DNA of 64,000 bases. Source: Anianabacter salinae (lineage in GTDB: Bacteria; Pseudomonadota; Alphaproteobacteria; Rhodobacterales; Rhodobacteraceae). Below are positions 57,232 to 64,000 of this stretch, piece after piece. The stretch lies in the NCBI RefSeq assembly GCF_019061145.1, contig NZ_JAHQZS010000004.1:62001-126000 (forward strand), read 5' to 3'. Every line of letters begins with the position of its first letter. Positions within the stretch are counted from its first letter, which is position 1. Below the pieces are notes generated by a model. The model had not been told where the DNA came from and made no database searches. It saw nothing but the letters and a program-made list of their open reading frames with translations. Made by a program: the position numbers and the translations under genes.

Positions 57232-58446
57232 TCACCGCTCCTTCAGCTTGATCGAGGCGTTGTAGATGTTCATCACGCCCGAAATGGCGAGACTGAGCAC
57301 GAGGTAGAACGCGCCAAGCAGCAGCATCCCCTCAAGCTCTCGCCCGGTCTGGTTGATGGTGATCCCCCCAAGGGTCGAGCGCGCGTCCATGTAGCCGACG
57401 GCGATGGCGAGCGACGAGTTCTTGGTCAGGTTGAGGTATTGCGAGATTAGTGGCGGCACGATGACCCGCATCGCCTGCGGCAGGACCACAAGGTTCATCG
57501 TGCGGTTCGGACGCAGGCCAAGCGCGAAGGACGCCTCGGTCTGGCCCTTGGACACCGACAGGATGCCGCCGCGCACGATCTCGGCGATGAAGGCGCCGGT
57601 ATAGAGCGACAGCGCCAGCCACAGCGCGATGAGAGAGTTGCGCAGGTGCAGGCCACCGTCAAAATTGAAGCCGCCGAGTTCGGGATAGTTGAGCGAAACA
57701 GGACCGCCCATCACGAAATAGGCGAGGATCGCAGGGAGGAAGAACAGCGCCAGCGAGACGCGGAACACCGGCAGGATCTGTCCCGTCGCTTCCTGTCTTT
57801 TGCGCGCAAGGCGGCGGTAGGCGAAGATGCCGACGAGCGACAGAAGGAACACCACGACCACGACCCAGGACCCCGGACCCCAGACCGGCATGGGCACATA
57901 CACGCCGCGGTTCGTCACCGCGAGCGTGTCGCCCAGCATCATCGAGGCACTGCCGCCTTCGCGGAAATCGCGCGGCGATGGGGTGGATTCGGTCATTACC
58001 GCGAAGATCGCGATGATCCACAGCAGCAGGGGCACGTTGCGGAAGCCCTCGACATAGACCGCCATGAGCCGTGCGACGACCCAGTTGGACGACAGCCGCA
58101 GGACGCCCGCGATCACGCCAAGAACGGTTGCCAGAATGCAGCCGAGAAACGCGACGAGCAAGGTGTTCAGAATGCCGATCAGGGCCGCCTTGCCATGCGT
58201 CGAAGCAGACGAATACTCCAGCAGGCGCTGGTTGATGTCGTACCCGGCCCTCTGGCCAAGGAAACCAAAGTCGAAATCCTTGCCCAACGCCGCGAGGTTC
58301 TGGACCGTGTTGTTGATGAGCCAGAAGATCATCACCGCCAGCAAGATCGTGGCGACGACCTGGATGGTCAGCGATCGATACCTTGTGTCGTAGATAAGCT
58401 GGCTTAGCCGAAAAGACTCCCGAGGAGGATCGGACATCGTCGTCAT
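57232..58446 (-). CDS. aapQ: General amino-acid ABC transporter permease AapQ/BztB
   Basis: 404 residues. An N-terminal helix (VVATILLAVMIFWLINN) and a large loop GYDINQRLLEYSSASTHGKA precede the transport domain. The EAA loop IVRGGILSVSKGQTEASFALGLRPNRTMNLVVLPQAMRVIVPPL is intact. It forms a heterodimer with AapM. ATG 58446 is used, 10 codons after an upstream in-frame start; MTTMSDPP is family-like. A 12-bp hairpin lies between this gene and aapJ. Confidence 0.92.
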   Translation of the reverse strand: MTTMSDPPRESFRLSQLIYDTRYRSLTIQVVATILLAVMIFWLINNTVQNLAALGKDFDFGFLGQRAGYDINQRLLEYSSASTHGKAALIGILNTLLVAFLGCILATVLGVIAGVLRLSSNWVVARLMAVYVEGFRNVPLLLWIIAIFAVMTESTPSPRDFREGGSASMMLGDTLAVTNRGVYVPMPVWGPGSWVVVVVFLLSLVGIFAYRRLARKRQEATGQILPVFRVSLALFFLPAILAYFVMGGPVSLNYPELGGFNFDGGLHLRNSLIALWLALSLYTGAFIAEIVRGGILSVSKGQTEASFALGLRPNRTMNLVVLPQAMRVIVPPLISQYLNLTKNSSLAIAVGYMDARSTLGGITINQTGRELEGMLLLGAFYLVLSLAISGVMNIYNASIKLKER

Positions 58447-58539
58447 GGCTGACGTTCCCTGTGTTCCCTGGCGCATTTCAAGTCGGCTGCTCTTTTTCGG
58501 CAGCCTTGGCCCAGGTGTTTTTTCTTTGATCTGAATGCG

Positions 58540-58568
58540 GGAAGGGCGCGGATTGACCGCGCCCTTCC
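58540..58568 (-). terminator. Strong intercistronic hairpin after aapJ
   Basis: Perfect 12-bp stem GGAAGGGCGCGG/CCGCGCCCTTCC with loop ATTGA, only 10 bp beyond the aapJ stop. No T run follows on the minus strand. Such hairpins after a binding-protein gene usually block 3' exonucleases or cause partial termination, giving more AapJ than permease. The direction of action is inference. Confidence 0.65.
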
Positions 58569-58578
58569 TGACTTGCCC

Positions 58579-59595
58579 TTAACGGAAGGGCGGTGCGTAG
58601 AGCAGACCGCCGTCGGTCCACTGCGCGTTAAGGCCGCGCGACAGGCCGATCGGGGTGTTCTCGCCGATGTTCTTCTCGAACAGCTCGCCGTAGTTGCCGC
58701 CCGCCTTGATGGCGTTCACGGCCCAGTCGGTTTCGAGACCCAGCATCGGGCCAAGCTCGCCCTCGGTGCCCAGAAGACGGTTGATCTCGGGGTTGTTGGT
58801 GCCCGCGACCAGCTCGTCGATGTTGGCCGAGGTCACGCCAAGCTCTTCCGCCACGATCAGCGCGTTGAGGGTCCAGCGCACGATGTCGCCCCATTCGCTG
58901 TCGCCGTGGCGAACAAGCGGGCCAAGCGGTTCTTTCGAGATGATCTCTGGCAGAACGACGTGATCGCCCGGGTTCTCGAAGGTCGCACGGGTCGCGGCAA
59001 GGCCGGACGCGTCGGTCGTGTAGACGTCACAGGCGTTCGCAAGATACTGCTGCTGCGCCTCGGCGTTGGTCTCGATCGGAACCGGCTCGTAGCTGATGTT
59101 GTTCGCGCGGAAGTAGTCGGCGAGGTTCAGCTCGGTGGTGGTGCCGGTCTGGATGCAGACGGTCGCGCCGTCCAGGTCCTTGGCGGACGAGACGCCAAGC
59201 GCCTTGGGCACCATGAAGCCCTGACCATCGTAGTAGTTGACGCCGGTGAATTCGAACTTGAGGTCGACGTCACGGGTGAAGGTCCAGGTGGTGTTCCGGG
59301 CGAGCATGTCGATCTCGCCCGAGGACAGTGCTGTAAAACGGGTCTGGCCCGTGGTGGGCGTGAACTCGACGGCCATCGGGTCGCCGAAGACGGCAGCGGC
59401 GACAGCGCGGCAGACGCCGACATCAAAGCCTTCCCAGACGCCGTTTGCGTCGGGTGCCGCAAAGCCGGTCAGGCCGGTGGTCACGCCGCAGTTCAGGTTG
59501 CCCCGTGCCTTGACGTCATCGAGCGTGGCCGCTGCTGCAGCCCCCGCCGAAAGGCCCGCGACCGCGAGTGCGCCAAGAATGATCTTTTTGGTCAT
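58579..59595 (-). CDS. aapJ: General amino-acid ABC transporter binding protein AapJ/BztA
   Basis: 338 residues with a signal peptide (MTKKIILGALAVAGLSAGAAAA). It is a type II periplasmic binding fold: TLDDVKARGNLNCGVTTGLTGFAAPD, EGFDVGVCRAVAAAVFGDP, and the ligand-site segments TWTFTRDVDLKFEFTGVNYYDGQGFMV. It captures L-amino acids in the periplasm and delivers them to AapQM. It is first gene of aapJQMP, with an AGGAAGAGG-type site. The protein lacks a lipobox, so it is freely soluble. Confidence 0.94.
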   Translation of the reverse strand: MTKKIILGALAVAGLSAGAAAAATLDDVKARGNLNCGVTTGLTGFAAPDANGVWEGFDVGVCRAVAAAVFGDPMAVEFTPTTGQTRFTALSSGEIDMLARNTTWTFTRDVDLKFEFTGVNYYDGQGFMVPKALGVSSAKDLDGATVCIQTGTTTELNLADYFRANNISYEPVPIETNAEAQQQYLANACDVYTTDASGLAATRATFENPGDHVVLPEIISKEPLGPLVRHGDSEWGDIVRWTLNALIVAEELGVTSANIDELVAGTNNPEINRLLGTEGELGPMLGLETDWAVNAIKAGGNYGELFEKNIGENTPIGLSRGLNAQWTDGGLLYAPPFR

Positions 59596-59615
59596 ACTTA
59601 CCTCTTCCTGATTGT

Positions 59616-59633
59616 CGTTCCCTTGTTGGAACG
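59616..59633. promoter_or_regulatory. Inverted repeat in the aapJ leader
   Basis: CGTTCC-CTTGTT-GGAACG, perfect 6-bp arms, followed on the plus strand by TTTTTT (59634-59639). It lies about 20 bp upstream of the aapJ ATG. It could be an operator, a leader-RNA hairpin of the minus strand, or a terminator facing into the region from the plus strand, although no plus-strand gene is seen there. Confidence 0.4.
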
Positions 59634-59680
59634 TTTTTTGACGCCCGCGTAGGCAGGCGACGTGGAATTGAGCAAGGATT

Positions 59681-59700
59681 TCTCCCCATCAGTGGGGGGA
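59681..59700. other. Stem-loop in the ATP12-aapJ gap
   Basis: 8-bp stem TCTCCCCA/TGGGGGGA (one T-G pair) with loop TCAG, in the 209-bp gap between the ATP12 gene and aapJ. No T run follows on either strand. Terminator for the upstream minus-strand genes is possible but weak. Confidence 0.35.
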
Positions 59701-59804
59701 GTGTGGGCGGAATTCGGCCAAGACGTCAAGCAAGTGCTGCCTGATTACACAGCGTCCTACCCTTTTTCGTGCACCGCCCAAAACTGCGTCAAGGGTTTCG
59801 ACAG

Positions 59805-60521
59805 TCAGGTTTTTTTCGCGACCATGTGGAAAAAACGCGCGGCATTCAGAAAAGCATCGCGGCGCTCGTCCGACAGTGCCTGAGCCTCTTCATCGGCCCC
59901 CCAAAGCTCTGCCTGCCAGTCTTCATCGATTCTCGACAGGTCCCAAAGCCGCTCTGGCGGGTGCAATTCCTCGGTCGCGGCAAGCCCGATGACCAGCGAT
60001 CCAGAAAGGGAAATCAGGTCGTGCGCGGCCGTCAATTCAAAGGCCGTCATGGCGTGCAGGGGCGCGGCCAGGCGGCCCAGCGCACCGGGGGCCTGCGGCG
60101 CGTGCATCACGCCCTGCACCGGGATCAGCCGCGCGCCATAGCGGTCGTGCGCCCAGTCCAGAAGCGGGTCCCAGGCCGCAGCTTGTCGCTCAGCCAGTTC
60201 CGCTGGCGTCCCGGCGCGGTAGCAGGTCAGGTCGGCGTCCCCATAGGATGCCAGCATCTGCGCCACCTCGGCCTGTTGCGGCGCGACGCGGTCGATGGCG
60301 GCGTTCGCGGCGCGGGTGGCGGGCATCGTCAGCGGCTGGATCTCGTCGCCCTGCGCTTCCCACTCTGCACGGATCTCTTCGGCGAACGCCGCGCTTGGCA
60401 CGACAAGCGGCGCCTTTGCGGGGGTGCGCACGGGGCGCCCATCAAGAACGATGCGATAGCCTTCCGCGTCGGCCTCGACAGCCGCTGCCTTCCAGAACCG
60501 GCGAAGTTTCCATTCAGACAT
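59805..60521 (-). CDS. ATP12-type F1 ATP synthase assembly chaperone
   Basis: 238 residues, the alphaproteobacterial homologue of mitochondrial Atp12p, which protects the F1 alpha subunit before hexamer assembly. Recognisable are LRRFWKAAAVEADAEGYRIVLDGRPVRTPAKAPLVVP, EWEAQGDEIQPLTMPATRAANAAIDRV and the conserved Glu region LSGSLVIGLA. It shares one base with the stop of the HAD gene (TGATG). The ATP synthase F0 genes are 13 kb away in the same window and F1 is elsewhere. Confidence 0.92.
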   Translation of the reverse strand: MSEWKLRRFWKAAAVEADAEGYRIVLDGRPVRTPAKAPLVVPSAAFAEEIRAEWEAQGDEIQPLTMPATRAANAAIDRVAPQQAEVAQMLASYGDADLTCYRAGTPAELAERQAAAWDPLLDWAHDRYGARLIPVQGVMHAPQAPGALGRLAAPLHAMTAFELTAAHDLISLSGSLVIGLAATEELHPPERLWDLSRIDEDWQAELWGADEEAQALSDERRDAFLNAARFFHMVAKKT

Positions 60522-61201
60522 CAGTGCGTACCCAGAATTTCGTCCACGGAGGCGACAAGCGCGCGGGGATCATCGACGATGGCGTCCGCCCCCGCCTGCC
60601 GTAGCGCGTCCACCGCGTGATAGCCCCAGGCCACGCCAAGGGTCCTGACCCCTGCGGCGCGGCCCATCTCGATATCGAAGGTGGTGTCTCCGATCATCAC
60701 GGCGCAATCCGCGTCGATGCCGGTGTCCGACAGCGCCGCATGAATCATCGACGGGTGCGGCTTGGACGGGTGCAGGTCAGCGGTCTGGATCGTCTGGAAA
60801 TAGCCTGCCAGCCCATGCGCGTCTGTCATGTGGTCGAATCCGCGCCGCGCCTTGCCGGTCGCCGCGCCCAGAAGCATCGCATCGCGCCCGCGCAGATGGT
60901 CCAGCACGTCCCGTATGCCGTCATACAGCGGCGCGGCTGCCTCGGCCCGGCCCATATGGCGTGCCGAGATGATCGCCGTCCTGTAGCCCTCGACCAGCCG
61001 CGCCTGTGCCGCCGCGTCCGCTTCGGGCGCAAGCCGTGCCATCGCTTCGGGCAACGACAGCCCTACGATGGACAGGACGGCGCCCCGGTCCGGCGCTGTC
61101 AGCCGCTCCGCCTCGAACGCCGCCGACATGCCCGCGAGGATCGCGTTCTGGCTGTCGATCAGGGTGCCGTCGACGTCGAAGATCGCCAGCCGCAGCTTCA
61201 T
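60521..61201 (-). CDS. HAD-superfamily hydrolase (phosphoglycolate phosphatase-like)
   Basis: 226 residues. Motif I is FDVDGT with nucleophile D9 and acid/base D11; Lys in SKPHPSMI (motif III) and MIGDTTFDIEMGRAAG (motif IV) are intact, with a helical cap at about 18-85. It belongs to HAD-IA, near phosphoglycolate phosphatases, but substrate cannot be read from sequence. A role next to glycolate oxidation would be attractive but is unproven. ATG 61201 is inside the pseudouridine synthase stop (4-nt overlap). Confidence 0.87.
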   Translation of the reverse strand: MKLRLAIFDVDGTLIDSQNAILAGMSAAFEAERLTAPDRGAVLSIVGLSLPEAMARLAPEADAAAQARLVEGYRTAIISARHMGRAEAAAPLYDGIRDVLDHLRGRDAMLLGAATGKARRGFDHMTDAHGLAGYFQTIQTADLHPSKPHPSMIHAALSDTGIDADCAVMIGDTTFDIEMGRAAGVRTLGVAWGYHAVDALRQAGADAIVDDPRALVASVDEILGTH

Positions 61202-62238
61202 TCGAGATCCTCGAAGGGATCGGTCGGCACGTCCTCGGCCCGCCAGTCGAACATCTCCCAGCTGCGCGCCATGTGGTCGGGCAGCGGCGCGGTGAAGTGC
61301 ATCAAAGCGCCCGAGACGGGATGCTCGATCTTCAGGTGCCGGGCGTGCAGGTGCATCTTGCGGCTGATCTCGCCGCCAAGCTGCGCACCCCAGCCGTCGC
61401 CCTCGTTGACCTGTCCCGAGCCGCCATACTTGCCGTCGCCGATGATCGGGTGGCCAAGCTCGGCCATATGCGCCCGAAGCTGGTGTGTCCGGCCCGTCAC
61501 CGGGACCAGCGCCACCCATGCCGCGCGGCTGGCAAGCCTGCTCAGCACCGCGTAGTCGCTCACCGCGCGCTTGGCGTCGGGGGTTTTGTCAATCTCGTCG
61601 GGGTGCACGCAGATCATCTTTTCCGCCTCGCCCTTCAGCCCCCGGCCCGGCGCCTTCACAAGGCCATAGCGAATCGTTCCCATCTGCGGATGCGGCACGC
61701 CCGCGACGGCGGCCCAGTAGATCTTGCGCGTGACGCGGGCGCGGAAGGCGCCGGTCAGCTTGCCTGCGACCGCCTGCGTGCGCGCCAGCACCAGGAGGCC
61801 CGAGGTGTCCTTGTCCAGCCGGTGCACGAGGCGCGGCTTGTCCTCGTATCCAAAGCGCAGAGCCTCGGCCAGACCGTCGACGTGGCGTGTCTGCTTGGAC
61901 CCGCCTTGCGTCGGCAGCCCGGCAGGCTTGTTCAGGACGATGATATGGTCGTCGCGGTAGAGCACCGCGCGGCGCATCATCTCGGCGTCGGCATCGGACA
62001 CAAGCGGACGGTCAGAGGCGGGCGCGGCGGTGTCGGGCAAGGGCGGAATGCGCACGACCTGCCCCGGCGCCACGCGCGACGCGGCCTTGACCCGCGCGCC
62101 ATCAACGCGGATTTCGCCCTTGCGGCACAGCTTTTCGACGCGGCCCTGCGGGATGTGCGGGAAATGCCGCTTGAACCAGCGATCCAGCCGCTGTTCCGAC
62201 TCGTCGTTGCCGACCGTGACCTGTTGAACGCCGCTCAT
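61198..62238 (-). CDS. RluC/RluD-family pseudouridine synthase
   Basis: 346 residues. An S4 RNA-binding domain covers about 18-80 (QRLDRWFKRHFPHIPQGRVEKLCRKGEIRVDG). The catalytic Asp lies in RLVHRLDKDTSGLLVLA, followed by TRKIYWAAVAGVPHPQMG and VTGRTHQLRAHMAELGHPIIGDGKYG. It modifies uridines of 23S rRNA; RluC (positions 955/2504/2580) is the closest usual match in alphaproteobacteria, which is inference. It is coupled to crcB upstream and the HAD gene downstream by 4-nt overlaps. Confidence 0.9.
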   Translation of the reverse strand: MSGVQQVTVGNDESEQRLDRWFKRHFPHIPQGRVEKLCRKGEIRVDGARVKAASRVAPGQVVRIPPLPDTAAPASDRPLVSDADAEMMRRAVLYRDDHIIVLNKPAGLPTQGGSKQTRHVDGLAEALRFGYEDKPRLVHRLDKDTSGLLVLARTQAVAGKLTGAFRARVTRKIYWAAVAGVPHPQMGTIRYGLVKAPGRGLKGEAEKMICVHPDEIDKTPDAKRAVSDYAVLSRLASRAAWVALVPVTGRTHQLRAHMAELGHPIIGDGKYGGSGQVNEGDGWGAQLGGEISRKMHLHARHLKIEHPVSGALMHFTAPLPDHMARSWEMFDWRAEDVPTDPFEDLE

Positions 62239-62612
62239 GCGAATAGCCCCCGTGCCGCAGTCATCCCGGCCACCAGCGCGCCAACAGACAGCGCGACCGA
62301 CAGCCCGACATACAGCAGCGCCGCCCCGGTCTGCCCACGCTCGATCAGCGCCACGGTGTCCAGCGAGAAGGCCGAGAATGTTGTGAAGCCGCCCAGGATG
62401 CCGGTCATCACGAAGGGCGACAGCGGCGTCAGGCCCTTCTCGGCCGCCGCGACCACGAACACGCCCATCAGGAACGAGCCGACGATGTTCACCGTCATCG
62501 TGCCATAGGGAAAGCCGTGCCCCATCAGGCGCACCATCGCGGCGCCCGTCAGGTAACGCGCCGAAGCGCCGAGTGCGCCGCCAAGGGCGACTTTGGCCAG
62601 GGTCAGGATCAT
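62235..62612 (-). CDS. crcB: Fluoride channel CrcB/FluC
   Basis: 125 residues, four helices, forms a dual-topology dimer that exports F-. The signature GGFTTFSAFSLDT is present near residue 75, along with GGALGASARYL and FPYGTMTVNIVGSFLMG. No fluoride riboswitch fits in the 31-bp gap to rarA. The start is in an operon with rarA upstream and the pseudouridine synthase downstream (ATGA overlap). Confidence 0.93.
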   Translation of the reverse strand: MILTLAKVALGGALGASARYLTGAAMVRLMGHGFPYGTMTVNIVGSFLMGVFVVAAAEKGLTPLSPFVMTGILGGFTTFSAFSLDTVALIERGQTGAALLYVGLSVALSVGALVAGMTAARGLFA

Positions 62613-62643
62613 GTCGCTTGTCTTTCGCTGCGTCGAAACAGTG

Positions 62644-63963
62644 TCAACCGCCGTGCCGCTTGTCGCGGAGTTTCACGAACCAGTCGAGCCGCTTCTTGAG
62701 ATCGCGTTCAAACCCGCGTTCCACGGGCACATAGTAGACGCCGCGCTTCATGCCGTCGGGGAAATAGTCCTGCCCCGAAAAGCCATCCTCGGCGTCGTGG
62801 TCATAGGCATAGCCCGCGCCGTAGCCCTGTTCCTTCATCAGCTTGGTGGGCGCGTTGCGAATGACCATCGGCGGCGGCTCGCTTCCGGTCTTCTTCGAGG
62901 CGGCCATCGCGGCCTTGTAGGCGACATAGACCGCGTTCGATTTCGGGGCGAGCGCGAGGTACACGACCGCCTGCGCCAACGCCAGTTCCCCCTCGGGCGA
63001 GCCAAGCCGTTCATAGGTTTCCCACGCATCGAGGCACAGGCGCTGCGCCTGCGGATCGGCCAAGCCGATGTCCTCGACCGCCATCCGTGTGATGCGGCGG
63101 GCCAGAAAGCGCGGGTCTTCGCCGCCCGTCAGCATGCGCGCCAACCAGTAAAGCGCCGCGTCGGGGTCAGAGCCGCGCACCGATTTGTGCAGCGCCGAGA
63201 TCAAATTGTAGTGCGCCTCGCCCGACTTGTCGTATTGCGCGGCGCGGCGTTGCAGACGCTGGGTCAGTTGCTCGGTGGCAAGCGGTGCCTCGGTCTTCCA
63301 CGCCGCCACCTGTTCGATCAGGTTCAGCAGCGCGCGGCCATCGCCATCGGACATCTCCAGCAGCGCCTCGCGCGCTTCCGCCACAAGCGGCAGCTTGCGC
63401 CCAAGCTCGGCCTCGGCCCGTTGCGCCAGCCGTTCCAGATCGGCAAGGCTCAGCCGGTCCAGCACCAGAACCTGCGCGCGGCTGAGAAGCGCGGCGTTCA
63501 ATTCAAACGACGGGTTCTCTGTGGTGGCGCCGACCAGAAGGATCGTGCCGTCTTCCATGTGGGGCAGGAACCCGTCCTGCTGGGCCTTGTTGAAGCGGTG
63601 GATCTCGTCGACGAAAAGCAGCGTGCCCTGCCCGTTCTCGCGGCGGTGCCGCGCGGCCTCGAACACCTTTTTCAGGTCGGCGACGCCCGAAAAGATCGCA
63701 CTGATCTGGACGAAATGCAGGTCCGTCTCATCCGCCAGAAGCCGCGCGATGGTGGTCTTGCCGACACCCGGGGGGCCCCAGAAGATCAGCGACGACAGGC
63801 TGCCGGACCCCAGCATCACGCCAAGCGGGCCATCCGGGCCAATGGTCTTTTCCTGCCCGATCACCTCGGACAGCGCACGCGGGCGCAGCCGGTCGGCAAG
63901 CGGGCGCGGCGCGGTGCTGGCGGGCCGGGGTGCGCCCGGCGGGGTGTCGAAGAGATCGGCCAT
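62644..63963 (-). CDS. rarA: Replication-associated recombination protein A (AAA+ ATPase)
   Basis: 439 residues, MgsA/WRNIP1 family. Walker A is FWGPPGVGKTTIARLL, Walker B TLLFVDEIHRFNKAQQDGFLPHMEDG, sensor 1 in GATTENPSFELN. The C-terminal tetramerisation region has SALHKSVRGSDPDAALYWLARML and YAYDHDAEDGFSGQDYFPDGM, typical of RarA. It acts at stalled forks and gaps. It is the first gene seen of the crcB-Rlu-HAD-ATP12 set; its promoter lies beyond 63964 or outside the window. Confidence 0.94.
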   Translation of the reverse strand: MADLFDTPPGAPRPASTAPRPLADRLRPRALSEVIGQEKTIGPDGPLGVMLGSGSLSSLIFWGPPGVGKTTIARLLADETDLHFVQISAIFSGVADLKKVFEAARHRRENGQGTLLFVDEIHRFNKAQQDGFLPHMEDGTILLVGATTENPSFELNAALLSRAQVLVLDRLSLADLERLAQRAEAELGRKLPLVAEAREALLEMSDGDGRALLNLIEQVAAWKTEAPLATEQLTQRLQRRAAQYDKSGEAHYNLISALHKSVRGSDPDAALYWLARMLTGGEDPRFLARRITRMAVEDIGLADPQAQRLCLDAWETYERLGSPEGELALAQAVVYLALAPKSNAVYVAYKAAMAASKKTGSEPPPMVIRNAPTKLMKEQGYGAGYAYDHDAEDGFSGQDYFPDGMKRGVYYVPVERGFERDLKKRLDWFVKLRDKRHGG

Positions 63964-64000
63964 GAGGGGAAAGCTATGCTCTGCGGCGGCCTTGGGGAAG

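Noticed and set aside
62613-62643. Fluoride riboswitch before crcB
   Set aside because: Only 31 bp separate crcB from rarA, too short for the known riboswitch, and no matching bases were seen.

Overview
The window is a GC-rich chromosomal stretch from an alphaproteobacterium, most likely a member of the Rhodobacterales (Roseobacter/Paracoccaceae type). The evidence is a split F0 operon with both b and b' subunits (atpI-B-E-G-F), an ATP12-type F1 assembly chaperone, an aapJQMP/bztABCD general amino-acid transporter, glcDEF, a branching glycosyltransferase with a DUF5928-like C-terminal half, a Hint-domain protein, and hairpin repeats ending in GGACCAAAGATG. Coding density is high and many genes overlap by 1 to 4 nt. 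I saw no tRNA, rRNA, CRISPR array, insertion sequence or prophage.

Region 1 (1-7.5 kb) is an accessory-looking block. It holds a partial coiled-coil gene, a Hint-domain protein and a creatinase. Divergent from the creatinase is a fully overlapping operon: SDR dehydrogenase, cupin, an unrecognised 107-residue protein and a NylC/DmpA-like self-cleaving hydrolase. A small exported protein and an HGGxW alpha/beta hydrolase follow. Region 2 (7.5-19.9 kb) holds gabD, a KtrAB/TrkAH-type potassium transporter, an exported phytase-like esterase preceded by a Pho-box-like repeat array, a glycolate oxidase operon (glcD, glcE, a small membrane protein, glcF), a V8-like serine protease and an Hsp20 with a heat-shock-like promoter.

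Region 3 (19.9-31.3 kb) has the MoxR / DUF58 / BatA-DUF4159 / VWA-type membrane operon on the minus strand. It continues with DUF1285-hyi, a VOC/WYL-regulator pair behind a palindrome lying between a -35 and a -10, a cation diffusion facilitator, a cupin and an RluE-type pseudouridine synthase. Region 4 (31.3-44.6 kb) has a lower-GC orphan secreted protein, polA, membrane and zinc-finger proteins, an ABC ATPase without a permease, a HIT protein, a divergent glycosyltransferase/sulfotransferase pair, a stand-alone PstB-like ATPase, a PfkB/adenosine kinase overlapping nth, an AraC-Ogt DNA alkyltransferase and an OmpA-type lipoprotein.

Region 5 (44.6-64 kb) is mainly housekeeping. It contains the F0 ATP synthase operon with a candidate promoter and a strong terminator, an ArsR regulator with a palindrome upstream, ttcA, an EAL protein with a degenerate GGDEF domain, and yidC-engB-argB followed by an Fe-S protein and sixA. 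The amino-acid transporter aapJQMP follows, then ATP12, a HAD phosphatase, an RluC-type synthase, crcB and rarA. The least explained items are the creatinase-linked SDR/cupin/unknown/hydrolase operon, the glycosyltransferase/sulfotransferase pair, the Pho-box-controlled esterase, and several precise inverted repeats that look like operators or RNA elements.
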